Assembly: GCA_934167755.1 (NCBI GenBank)
Contig: CAKPLT010000014.1
Coordinates: forward strand, 1-50,704
DNA length: 50,704 bases
Direction: 5' to 3'
Origin: an uncultured Clostridia bacterium
GTDB lineage: Bacteria > Bacillota > Clostridia > TANB77 > CAG-508
The notes under the pieces are model-generated. The model was not told the origin of the DNA. It did not search any database and saw only the letters and a program-made list of their open reading frames with translations. Below, piece after piece: positions 16,441 through 24,726 of this stretch. The translations under genes and the position numbers were made by a program. Position 1 is the stretch's first letter. Every line of letters starts with the position of its first letter.

Positions 16441-19083
16441 CTATTTCATTTTCTCTTTAATTCTCATCAAAGTATTAAGAGCATCTATAGGAGTAAGTTG
16501 ATTCAAATCAACCTTATCAAGTTCATGTGCAATCTCAGCTAATTTGAAATTAAACATATCAAATTGACCTTCAACAACTTTTTTATTTTCCTTCTTTTCT
16601 GTACTCTTTCCACTCATCATACTTTTTCTTTCCAAAGTTCTTAAAATTTCATCAGCTCTTTTAGTAACAATCTTTGGAACACCTGCAAGGCGAGCTACAT
16701 GGATGCCATAGCTTTCATCTGTTCCACCTTCAACAATTTTCCTTAAAAAGATTATATCTTCGCCTTTTTCTTTTACTGCAATTGAATAATTTTTTATTCC
16801 TTCTTGTTTATCTGCAAGTTCAATTAATTCATGATAATGTGTTGCAAATAATGTTTTTGCTCCGCATTTTTCTTTATCTGCAATATATTCTGCAACAGCC
16901 CAAGCTATTGAAAGTCCATCATATGTTGATGTTCCTCTACCTATTTCGTCTAAAATTACTAAGCTGTTTTCTGTTGCTTCTTTTAAGATTGTTGCAACTT
17001 CCATCATTTCTACCATAAATGTACTTTGTCCCATACTTAAATCGTCAGATGCTCCAACTCTTGTAAAGATTTTATCTACTACTCCAATTTCTGCTTCTGT
17101 TGCAGGTACAAAGCTTCCAACTTGTGCCATTAGTGTTATTAATGCCACTTGCCTCATATATGTAGATTTACCAGCCATGTTTGGACCAGTTATAATTGCA
17201 AGTCTGTCTCCATCTTTATCAAGATAAGTATCATTTGGCACAAAGTTTCCACTACCTATCATCTTTTCAATTACAGGATGTCTACCTTCTTTTATTCTGA
17301 TAGTTCCATCATTTTTTACATTTGGCATACAATAATTCATATCTTCTGCGACTTGTGCAAAAGCAACTAAAACATCTAGTGTTGACACTACATTTGCTGT
17401 TTTTTGAAGTCTTTTAATATTTTGGGCAATTTGTGTTCTTATTTCTACAAATGCATTATATTCAAGATTTACTACCTTTTCTTCCGCACCTAAAATCTGA
17501 TTTTCTATTGATTTTAATTCTTCTGTTATATATCGTTCTCCTGTTGTTAATGTTTGTTTTCTAATAAATCTCTCTGGTACTTGTGACACAAATGATTTAG
17601 ATACTTCTATATAATATCCAAAGACTTTGTTATATCCTACTTTCAAAGTTTTTATTCCTGTTTTTTCTTTTTCATCTGCTTCTAATTTTGCAAGCCAAGT
17701 TTTACCTTCTGTAGATGCCCTTTTCAACACATCTATTTCTTCATCATAGCCAAGTTTTATAATTCCACCATCTTTTATTGCCATTGGCGGGTCTTCTACT
17801 ATTGATTTGTCTATTAAATCAAATATATCTTTTAATTCATCTAAATTTTCATATAATTCATTTAATTTTTCTGATGAACAATTAGATAAAACTTTTTTCA
17901 CTTCTGGTAGTCTTTCTAGAGAATTTTTTAGTGTTATCATATCTCTTGCATTTGCATTACCATAAGCCATCTTTCCAGCTAGGCGCTCTATATCATAAAC
18001 CTTTTTTAATGTTTCTGTAATATCTCCTCTAAGTATCATATTATCTTTTAATTCTTTAACAGAATCTAATCTTTGTTGAATCTCTTTTACATCCAAAAGA
18101 GGGTCATTTAACCATCTTCTAAGCATACGGCCTCCCATTGATGTTGATGTCTTGTCTAATACCCAAAGCAATGTTCCTTTTTTGCTTTTATCTCTCATCT
18201 TTTCAGTTATTTCAAGGTTTCTTCTAGCATTTATGTCTAACGACATAAATTTTGACAAATTGTAAATTGTTATCGTATTAATATGTTCTAAACTTGTCAT
18301 TTGAGTTTCATTTAAATATTCTAACAAAGCATTTATTGATTTTACAGCTAAACTTCTTTCCTTTAAATTGCCTATTTCTTTTTTGTTTTCAATTATATTA
18401 TATTCTAGTTGCAAATTTCCTACTTCATCTGTAAAAAACTTATCACTAAATCTACTCATATACATTGAAAATCTTTCTTTTATTTTATCTAGTTCTTCTT
18501 GGCATTCAAACATCATAGAATTTGCAATTATTTCTGATGGTGAAAATCTTGCAATTTCATCTAATAATAAAGCAAAATTGTTTTCACCCTTAATTTCGCT
18601 ACTATAAAATTCTCCTGTTGAAATATCACATACACTTATTCCAAAATATAATCCTGTTTTACAAATACACATTATATAATTGTTTTTCTTTTCTTCAAGC
18701 AAATTTGACTCCACTATAGTTCCTGGTGTTAAAATTCTGATAACTCCTCTTTCAACTATTCCTTTAGCTGTTTTTGGATCTTCCAACTGTTCACATATTG
18801 CTACTTTATATCCTTTTTCTATTAATTTTGATGCATATACTTCTACAGCATGGTGTGGAATTCCAGCCATTGGTGCTCTTTCAGGTAAACCACAATCTTT
18901 TCCTGTTAGTGTTATTTCTAATTCTCTTGCTGATATTAATGCGTCCTCAAAAAACATTTCATAAAAGTCACCTAATCTGTAAAACAATATACAATCATTG
19001 TATTTTTCCTTTGTTTCTATATATTTTTGCATCATTGGTGATATAACTGATCTATCTTCTATTTCTGCTATTGTTTGTGCCAC
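16441..19083 (-). CDS. mutS: DNA mismatch repair protein MutS
   Basis: MutS recognises mismatches and, with ATP and MutL, starts repair. The 880 residues carry the mismatch-reading GDFYEMFFEDA motif near residue 40, connector and lever domains, the clamp, Walker A TGPNMAGKST near 615, Walker B LVILDEIGRGTSTYDG and the composite-site motif FATHYHEL. The GTG start follows the zeta-kinase stop by 9 bases; AAGGA is about 13 bases upstream, farther than ideal. An internal Met at residue 17 is an alternative start. mutL does not follow in this window; the partners are miaB and a zeta-type kinase upstream. Confidence 0.97.
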   Translation of the reverse strand: MAQTIAEIEDRSVISPMMQKYIETKEKYNDCILFYRLGDFYEMFFEDALISARELEITLTGKDCGLPERAPMAGIPHHAVEVYASKLIEKGYKVAICEQLEDPKTAKGIVERGVIRILTPGTIVESNLLEEKKNNYIMCICKTGLYFGISVCDISTGEFYSSEIKGENNFALLLDEIARFSPSEIIANSMMFECQEELDKIKERFSMYMSRFSDKFFTDEVGNLQLEYNIIENKKEIGNLKERSLAVKSINALLEYLNETQMTSLEHINTITIYNLSKFMSLDINARRNLEITEKMRDKSKKGTLLWVLDKTSTSMGGRMLRRWLNDPLLDVKEIQQRLDSVKELKDNMILRGDITETLKKVYDIERLAGKMAYGNANARDMITLKNSLERLPEVKKVLSNCSSEKLNELYENLDELKDIFDLIDKSIVEDPPMAIKDGGIIKLGYDEEIDVLKRASTEGKTWLAKLEADEKEKTGIKTLKVGYNKVFGYYIEVSKSFVSQVPERFIRKQTLTTGERYITEELKSIENQILGAEEKVVNLEYNAFVEIRTQIAQNIKRLQKTANVVSTLDVLVAFAQVAEDMNYCMPNVKNDGTIRIKEGRHPVIEKMIGSGNFVPNDTYLDKDGDRLAIITGPNMAGKSTYMRQVALITLMAQVGSFVPATEAEIGVVDKIFTRVGASDDLSMGQSTFMVEMMEVATILKEATENSLVILDEIGRGTSTYDGLSIAWAVAEYIADKEKCGAKTLFATHYHELIELADKQEGIKNYSIAVKEKGEDIIFLRKIVEGGTDESYGIHVARLAGVPKIVTKRADEILRTLERKSMMSGKSTEKKENKKVVEGQFDMFNFKLAEIAHELDKVDLNQLTPIDALNTLMRIKEKMK

Positions 19084-19092
19084 TTTTTAATC

Positions 19093-19965
19093 TCATTCCT
19101 TTTCTTTTTGATTTTCAATAACCCCTTCTAATTCATCCAATTGTTTCATTTCAGATTCATTAGCATTTCTTTCTATAAAATTTTTTCTAAGTTTTGCCAA
19201 TCTTGTGTTTGCTGTTGTTAAAACAGCTTGTGCTTCTGATTTTCTATATTCTTCAAGAGCTATTCTGGCTGTCGGAAAACTTTCATTTTTTTCTTTACTT
19301 GAATATACCTTTATAGGTTTCTCCATAGTTTTTCCCCTTAAGTAAACTTCTACAGTACAAAGTCCTGATTTTTCTATTTTATCAACAACAGCAGGAATTC
19401 CATCATATGCTTTATTATGATGTTCAATTGATATTAGTCTTCCATAATTTAATACTTCCATCTGTTTTTGATATCTTTCATGTACTGTAAGTAAACTCTC
19501 TAGTTTTGGAACAGCTAATGCTCTTACTGTAACTGAAAAACCATTTTGTTTCAATTCTTTTATTCTCTCTAAAATTCTATCATTTTTTAATGTTCCTTCA
19601 AATATAAAATTATATCTATCATCTATTGCCTTTTTCATTATACTGCCTGTCCATGGTCCAGCATCTTGTTCAACAATTTCAACATATTCAGTTGGATATT
19701 TTCTAGCTATTTCTATTGCATTTGGATGATATGGTTTATATTCATCTGTTGTTATTAATATAATACATTTGCCATTTGTTTTAGCTTCACTTTGAGTATA
19801 TGAAATAACTCCGCCTTTTCCACATCCTGGTTGTCCTCCAACAATTACCGCTATAGGTTGATCATCTGGTGTTGAATTTCTAAATACTTCTTTTTCTATT
19901 TTTTTATATATTTCATTATGTTCTTTTTCTGATAATTTATATTTTTCTTTTATACTTTGTTCCAT
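19093..19965 (-). CDS. Zeta-toxin family kinase without a recognisable antitoxin
   Basis: Zeta toxins phosphorylate UDP-sugars such as UDP-GlcNAc, starving cell-wall synthesis; other members of the fold are ordinary kinases. The 290 residues show the P-loop GGQPGCGKGG at 43-52, TTDEYKPYHPN near 70 (the substrate/base region), FEGTLKND near 118 and an Arg-rich stretch near 155. RBS GGAG lies 9 bases before the ATG. It sits between miaB and mutS with gaps of 20 and 9 bp, so it is operonic with housekeeping genes. No small epsilon-like antitoxin ORF was found on either side. It is either an orphan toxin, controlled elsewhere, or a domesticated kinase. Confidence 0.85.
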   Translation of the reverse strand: MEQSIKEKYKLSEKEHNEIYKKIEKEVFRNSTPDDQPIAVIVGGQPGCGKGGVISYTQSEAKTNGKCIILITTDEYKPYHPNAIEIARKYPTEYVEIVEQDAGPWTGSIMKKAIDDRYNFIFEGTLKNDRILERIKELKQNGFSVTVRALAVPKLESLLTVHERYQKQMEVLNYGRLISIEHHNKAYDGIPAVVDKIEKSGLCTVEVYLRGKTMEKPIKVYSSKEKNESFPTARIALEEYRKSEAQAVLTTANTRLAKLRKNFIERNANESEMKQLDELEGVIENQKEKE

Positions 19966-19985
19966 AACTTCTGTCTCCTCAATTA

Positions 19986-21611
19986 TTATTGCTTTTCTTG
20001 GTAAATTTCTCTTAATTCTTTTCCATATATTTCAATAATTTTATTTATCATTTCTACATTTCCACTATACATTTCTTCTCTTTCATGTCTTAATTTTTCT
20101 AATTCTTTTTCGTATTTTTTATCTTTTTCAACTTTGTTTACACAATCTGCTATTTTATATGCCATTATTTCTATTGCAGTATCTAGACTAGCATAATCAT
20201 TCATGATTTCTCCTTTCAAATACCACATATGTTCTGAAACGATCTTTAAATCTATTATTTTATCAATTAAATCAGATGTTCCCTCAAAAACTACTACTTT
20301 ATTACTATCAGTTCTGCCTGTTAATAGATTTGGATTATTTTTGCTAGGTCCTTCTACTAAAACTTTTTGAACTGTTCCTACATATTTCTTGTTATTTTCT
20401 GCTATTTGACTTTCAACTAATTCTTTTAATCTATCAAATCTTGCATGTTTTATTTCATCAGGAACTTGGTTGTCCATTTTGTCTCCTGGAGTTCCAACTC
20501 TTCTTGAATAGATAAACATATAAACTTGTTCAAAACATACCTTTCTAACAACATCTAAAGTGTCTTCAAAATCTTCTTCTGTTTCTCCTGCAAATCCTAC
20601 AATAATGTCTGTTGACAATGTTAAATTTGGAATTTTTTCTTTCATTTTTTCTACTAAATTTAGATATTGTTCTTTTGTATATTTTCTATTCATTATTTTT
20701 AATACATTTGAACTTCCAGATTGAAGTGGTAAATGTACTAATTTACAAACCTTTTCGCAGTCTGCAATTGCATCTATTACATCATCTGTAAAATCTTTTG
20801 GATGTGGTGATACAAAACGAATTCTTTCTATTCCTTCTATTTTGTTAATTGCTCTTAATAATGTTGCAAATGAATTTATTCCTTTATAATCTATTCCACT
20901 TTCTTTCCATTTTTCTGCTCTTAAATATGAATTAACATTTTGTCCTAATAATGTTATTTCTTTATATCCTTCTTTTGCAAGTTCTTCTACTTCTTCTAAA
21001 ATATCTTTTGGATGTCTGCTTCTTTCTCTTCCACGAACATAAGGAACTATACAATATGTGCAAAAATTATTGCAACCATACATTATTGTTACAGATGCTT
21101 TAATATTGCTTGTTCTTTTTATTGGAAGTCCTTCATAAACTTCTCCATCTATATCTATTACATCTTGCATTTTCTTTTTATTTAAAATCGTATTGTATAA
21201 ATCCTCTGGAAAGTTTTGTAATGTATGTGTTCCAAATATGATGTCTGTATATGAATAACTTTCGTGAATCTTGTCTGTTATATGTTTTTCTTGCATCATA
21301 CATCCGCCAATTGCAATTATTGTTCCTCTTTGCTCTTTTATTCTTTTTAATTCTCCAAGCTTTCCAAACAGTTTGTCTTCTGCATTTTCTCTTACACAAC
21401 ATGTGTTAAACAATACCAAGTCCGCTTCTTGATATTTTTCTGTTGGTTTATATCCCATCTCTTCTACCATTCCACAAAGTTTTTCAGAGTCATTTTCATT
21501 TAATTGGCATCCCATTGTTAAAATATAATATTTTAAGTTTTTTCCTTTATTTTGTTTTGCTACTTCTTTTATATATTTTTTTTGTTTTTCTATTTCTTGT
21601 ACTGTTTCCAT
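19986..21611 (-). CDS. miaB: tRNA-2-methylthio-N6-dimethylallyladenosine synthase MiaB
   Basis: MiaB is a radical-SAM methylthiotransferase that completes ms2i6A at tRNA position 37. The start is the ATG ending at 21611 (METVQEIEKQ), with AAGGAAGG 8 bases upstream. The N-terminal cluster Cys are in TMGCQLNENDSE, NTCCVREN and GGCMMQ. The radical-SAM motif is CNNFCTYC, followed by VPYVRGRERSR. The TRAM domain is near 400-465. At 541 residues it is longer than usual: about 75 charged, helix-prone residues follow the TRAM domain. A spurious longer frame runs upstream to 21677. Confidence 0.96.
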   Translation of the reverse strand: METVQEIEKQKKYIKEVAKQNKGKNLKYYILTMGCQLNENDSEKLCGMVEEMGYKPTEKYQEADLVLFNTCCVRENAEDKLFGKLGELKRIKEQRGTIIAIGGCMMQEKHITDKIHESYSYTDIIFGTHTLQNFPEDLYNTILNKKKMQDVIDIDGEVYEGLPIKRTSNIKASVTIMYGCNNFCTYCIVPYVRGRERSRHPKDILEEVEELAKEGYKEITLLGQNVNSYLRAEKWKESGIDYKGINSFATLLRAINKIEGIERIRFVSPHPKDFTDDVIDAIADCEKVCKLVHLPLQSGSSNVLKIMNRKYTKEQYLNLVEKMKEKIPNLTLSTDIIVGFAGETEEDFEDTLDVVRKVCFEQVYMFIYSRRVGTPGDKMDNQVPDEIKHARFDRLKELVESQIAENNKKYVGTVQKVLVEGPSKNNPNLLTGRTDSNKVVVFEGTSDLIDKIIDLKIVSEHMWYLKGEIMNDYASLDTAIEIMAYKIADCVNKVEKDKKYEKELEKLRHEREEMYSGNVEMINKIIEIYGKELREIYQEKQ

Positions 21612-21662
21612 TTTTGCTACCTTCCTTATTTTTTGTATTCTATCACACATTTTTAAATAAAT

Positions 21663-21698
21663 AAAGAGATAAAACATAAAAATTTGCTTTATCTCTTT
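21663..21698. terminator. Probable terminator upstream of miaB
   Basis: AAAGAGATAAA / TTTATCTCTTT form an 11-bp stem with a 14-base loop. T-rich sequence lies on both sides, so it could act in either direction. It lies between the 480-bp element and miaB and would separate the genes at 22187-23862 from miaB. Confidence 0.6.
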
Positions 21699-21704
21699 TT
21701 ATTT

Positions 21705-22184
21705 ATTACAATTCACAGCCCTTAAAAATATTATATATGTTGGGAGCCTTCCTAGGTGATTATATATATTTGAGATTGTGTCCTGTTCATTATGTTCAAA
21801 AAGAAAATCTATCATAAAAAGCTGAGCCTCTCTCACTCAGACTTAAAATGTATATATGTATATGATTTTAAACTTTTCGAATGTGATTGGAGCAATATTA
21901 GAATTTCTTAAATAAATTTATGGAAAGAGTTCACATCGAGCGAAGTGAGGACTAAGTGGAAGGGTGCCATAAATTTATTTTAGAAATTCTTATGTTGCGC
22001 ATTGAGCCGAGAAAATGTTTCAAATTATATACATATATACATTTTTTCCGTGAGCATTCCTCACTTTTTTATTTAAGATTTTCTATTTTTTCACTCCACT
22101 CAAACGGACACAATCTCAAATATATATAATCACCTAGGAAGGCTCCTAACATATACAATATTTTTAAGGGCTGTGAATTGTAAC
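21705..22184. mobile_element. 480-bp non-coding element with long terminal inverted repeats (MITE-like)
   Basis: The ends are nearly perfect inverted repeats of about 80 bases (left ATTACAATTCACAGCCC..., right ...GGGCTGTGAATTGTAAC), including CCTAGGTGATTATATATATT. Inside, further pairs nest symmetrically: AGAAAATCT with AGATTTTCT near both flanks; AAAATGTATATATGTATA with TATACATATATACATTTT; and TTTCTTAAATAAATTTATGG with CCATAAATTTATTTTAGAAA. The whole element could fold into one long interrupted hairpin with a short centre near 21930. No ORF of note is present. It lies 2 bases from the stop of the 104-residue gene. A transposase that moves it is not in this window. Confidence 0.85.
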
Positions 22185-22186
22185 TT

Positions 22187-22501
22187 TTATTTTTTAATAT
22201 ATTTCTTTTTATTTTCTTCTATTCTTAATTCTTGATTTTGGTACATTATTATTTTATTTTTTCTTTCTTTAGTTGTTAAATAGTCTCTATATAAATTAAA
22301 CAATATTGCTTTAGTTTCAGGTAACATCTTTTGTTCAGCAAATGGTATACTTTCATCTATAAAATAATAATATTCCAGATTTCTGTTTTCTCTTATTGCT
22401 TCTATAACTTCTTTGGGGATTTTATTATAGCTTTCTTCTTCCAAATAGTTTAATATCTCATAAACTTCTGTGAAAGCATTTTGATATGTTTTGTTCATCA
22501 T
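22187..22501 (-). CDS. Conserved small protein, partner of the HTH/mTERF-like protein
   Basis: The 104-residue, mostly helical acidic/basic protein starts at an ATG overlapping the previous gene's stop by 4 bases (ATGA), so the two are translationally coupled. Visible features are AFTEVYEILNYLEEESYNKIPKE, FAEQKMLPETKAILFNLYRDY and a lysine-rich tail. It resembles uncharacterised small proteins I associate with gut Firmicutes genomes (a TEVYEIL...IPKE start and an ...AILxxLxxDY middle), but no function is established. The stop lies 2 bases from the 480-bp element, so the native C-terminus may have been altered. Confidence 0.8.
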   Translation of the reverse strand: MMNKTYQNAFTEVYEILNYLEEESYNKIPKEVIEAIRENRNLEYYYFIDESIPFAEQKMLPETKAILFNLYRDYLTTKERKNKIIMYQNQELRIEENKKKYIKK

Positions 22502-23862
22502 TTTAATCCCCCTTCTATTTGATTTTCTATTACATTACTTAAAATTCTACTTGCTTCATTTGATTTACTTCTATCTTTATATGTAGCTTTTCCAATTTCT
22601 TCAGCAGAAATGGTATATTCACTATCTTTTTCAGATTTATTACCATATGGAAATCTTGCTTTTATTTCATCATATGATGTTTTATAATATCTTTTTAATG
22701 TATTATTTCCCATAAATATATTGTATCTATTTATATTAGTTAAATCTGATGTGTTATGTCTCTCTTTTGCATATTGAATTAATGCATACATTAAATTTTC
22801 AGATTTCATTAATCCACTAGGATTACAAATTATGTAATCAATTAATTTTTCACTCTCTAATAAATCCAATTGTCCTTTGGTTCTCTTAGCATCATATCCC
22901 ATAATTGTAGGAAAAGTTTTTATCATTCTATAAGCTGTTTCTTCATCAATATCTTCATAACTCTTTAGTACTTTAATTTTTTCTTCTAAATTATCTTCAC
23001 TTCTGCTTACTAATGTAGGATATCTAAAAATCATATATCTTATATCTTCATCCGAAAAATATATTTTATTATTTTGGGGGTCATTTTTTCCTTGAAAATA
23101 TTTCATTATATTTTCTATCCTGACTTTTGTTGTTTCATTTGTAATTAATGCTGTTTTTTTGGGATTATGTATTTCTTCTTTTAATTTACTTTTTCTAATT
23201 TTTTTTATTACTTGCTCTTCTTGCTCTTTTGGTGATAATGATAAAAATTCAGCACTAGTAACAACATTGAAGTCAGAAACTTCTTGTCTCATTTTTTTTG
23301 CATTCTCTCTTATTTTAAGTGACATTCCAGTATTTTTCCTTTTTGTTTCTTGATACATTTCAAATCCTTCACTATCATTTTGTTGTAAATAATATTCTTT
23401 AACTATTCTATTTATAGTTCTATTTGATACTGATAATTCACTTTCAACCTTTCTCAATGTCATTTCACCACTAAGAATTTTAGGAAGATATTTATCTATA
23501 ATCATTTGCTTAAATTTCTTTTCCTCTAATTTATACTGACCTAGTTCTACATTATCAAATTTATTTGCTCCTAGCCTTCTTTTACCAATATTGTTTCTTA
23601 TTGTTTTTTTATATTCATTTAGTTTTTCTGGTTTATCTTTAAGTAATGTAAAAACAATTCTTTGAATTGTTCTATGATCCTTAATTATAGTCTCATTTTT
23701 ATTGATGCATTCTTGTTTTAACATTTTTAGCATTTCTGATATATTTATTTCTCCTGTTAACATTTTATCTAAATGTTTACTTACAAATTCAATATGAAAT
23801 TGAGTTACTTTTTGTCTCTTAGATTCTTTTCCATTTTTTAATTCTACATTATTATTTAACAT
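22498..23862 (-). CDS. Protein with two HTH-like units and an mTERF-like repeat region
   Basis: 454 residues, ATG with GGGAG upstream. Two similar segments begin LTGEINISEMLKML (about 35-80) and LSGEMTLRKVESELSVSNRTINRIVKEY (about 130-157); the second reads as a helix-turn-helix. Residues ~272-362 show a periodic pattern (IRYMIFRYPTLVSRS, then AYRMIKTFPTIMGYD, then IDYIICNPSGLMKS), in which a hydrophobic helix, a Pro and a second helix recur about every 36 residues. That is the signature of mTERF repeats, known as nucleic-acid-binding modules in mitochondria and plastids. A DNA- or RNA-binding regulator is plausible. It is coupled to the 104-residue gene and bordered by repeats, so an accessory or mobile origin is possible. 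Confidence 0.72.
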   Translation of the reverse strand: MLNNNVELKNGKESKRQKVTQFHIEFVSKHLDKMLTGEINISEMLKMLKQECINKNETIIKDHRTIQRIVFTLLKDKPEKLNEYKKTIRNNIGKRRLGANKFDNVELGQYKLEEKKFKQMIIDKYLPKILSGEMTLRKVESELSVSNRTINRIVKEYYLQQNDSEGFEMYQETKRKNTGMSLKIRENAKKMRQEVSDFNVVTSAEFLSLSPKEQEEQVIKKIRKSKLKEEIHNPKKTALITNETTKVRIENIMKYFQGKNDPQNNKIYFSDEDIRYMIFRYPTLVSRSEDNLEEKIKVLKSYEDIDEETAYRMIKTFPTIMGYDAKRTKGQLDLLESEKLIDYIICNPSGLMKSENLMYALIQYAKERHNTSDLTNINRYNIFMGNNTLKRYYKTSYDEIKARFPYGNKSEKDSEYTISAEEIGKATYKDRSKSNEASRILSNVIENQIEGGLK

Positions 23863-24014
23863 ACATTTCTCCCTTTAAAATTATTTTTACTTTTTTTCCT
23901 ATGTTTTATATGTTAACATAATTTTTATCATTTTTCAAGGGGATTCTTGAATTTATTATCTATTAACAAATTATGTTGTTACAATTTACAATTATATAAA
24001 AAAAATTGCTAATA

Positions 24015-24131
24015 TATTGTTTTGAAATACCGCGTAAGCGACCAAACGAGCATATGTGAGTGCGATATGGAGCAATCCACATATAATTATTTTAATATGT
24101 AGATTGCGACACCAAGGTATAAAAAACAATA
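24015..24131. repeat. 117-bp structured palindromic element fused to a gene end
   Basis: TATTGTTTTGAAATACC (24015-24031) pairs with GGTATAAAAAACAATA (24116-24131). Inside, GCAATCCACATAT pairs with ATATGTAGATTGC, and a third part holds CGAGCATATGTGAGTGCG. It covers the last 13 or so codons and the stop of the gene at 24092-24529. Just outside, TGTTACAATTTACAATTATA at 23979 resembles the end of the 480-bp element. Confidence 0.7.
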
Positions 24132-24529
24132 ATATTAGTACTGCTACTGCTGTTTTCTCCATCTGGCTTTGTAGGTGGCACTCCCATTTGATTTCCACTA
24201 TTTTGATTATTAGATGACTTGCTATTATTCTCTTCATCTGGTTTTGCTGGTGTTTCTCCCATTTGACTTCTACTATTTTGATTATTAGATGAATTGCTAT
24301 TATTTTCTTCATCTGGTTTTGTTGGTGGTTCTCCCATATCTCCATTACTATTTAAGTTGTCTGAATTATTTGAATTTTGTAATGGCATCTGTGGTATTGT
24401 TTGACTGTTTTGTTGATTTTCACCACCATTATTATTTGTTATCTGTGTATTTTTCATTGTATAATAACTGCAAACACCAACAGCTATTATTATTAAAATC
24501 ATTATAATATTTTTTAATTTTCTTTTCAT
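24092..24529 (-). CDS. Membrane-anchored protein with tandem PPTKPDEENN repeats, C-terminus replaced by a repeat element
   Basis: 145 residues, ATG with GAGGAGG upstream. One N-terminal helix (about 5-24, IIMILIIIAVGVCSYYTM) anchors it, and the rest is exported or extracytoplasmic. It is Asn/Ser/Gln-rich with three near-identical units: MGEPPTKPDEENNSNSSNN, MGETPAKPDEENNSKSSNN, MGVPPTKPDGENSSSS. The last residues (IIVFYTLVSQSTY) are encoded by the palindromic element at 24015-24131, so the original C-terminus appears to have been lost or exchanged. Function unknown. Confidence 0.75.
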   Translation of the reverse strand: MKRKLKNIIMILIIIAVGVCSYYTMKNTQITNNNGGENQQNSQTIPQMPLQNSNNSDNLNSNGDMGEPPTKPDEENNSNSSNNQNSRSQMGETPAKPDEENNSKSSNNQNSGNQMGVPPTKPDGENSSSSTNIIVFYTLVSQSTY

Positions 24530-24671
24530 AATTTTTCCCTCCTCTATTCGTTTTTTATATTTTAACTCATAAACATTTAAAAATTATTGAATGAGAAAAA
24601 TTTGTTTCTGCACGATTTGAGTTTTAGATTATAAAGAGAAAATTTCAAATAACTTATTCCTCTATTTTTTA

Positions 24672-24695
24672 AGGGGAGCTTTTTGAATTGCTCCC
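24672..24695. terminator. Possible terminator after the SSB-like gene
   Basis: GGGGAGC / GCTCCCC forms a 7-bp GC-rich stem with a 10-base loop, about 30 bases past the SSB-like stop. The flanks are only moderately T-rich (TCTTTTCTT on the plus side, poor in T on the minus side), so efficiency is uncertain. Confidence 0.5.
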
Positions 24696-24726
24696 CATCT
24701 TTTCTTCTACTATTTTGTTTGCCAGA

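Noticed and set aside
24092..24345. Alternative minus-strand frame (MEIWENHQQNQ...) over the PPTKPD repeats
   Set aside because: It is an out-of-frame reading of the tandem repeats running into the palindrome. The frame starting at 24529 has the RBS and the signal helix.
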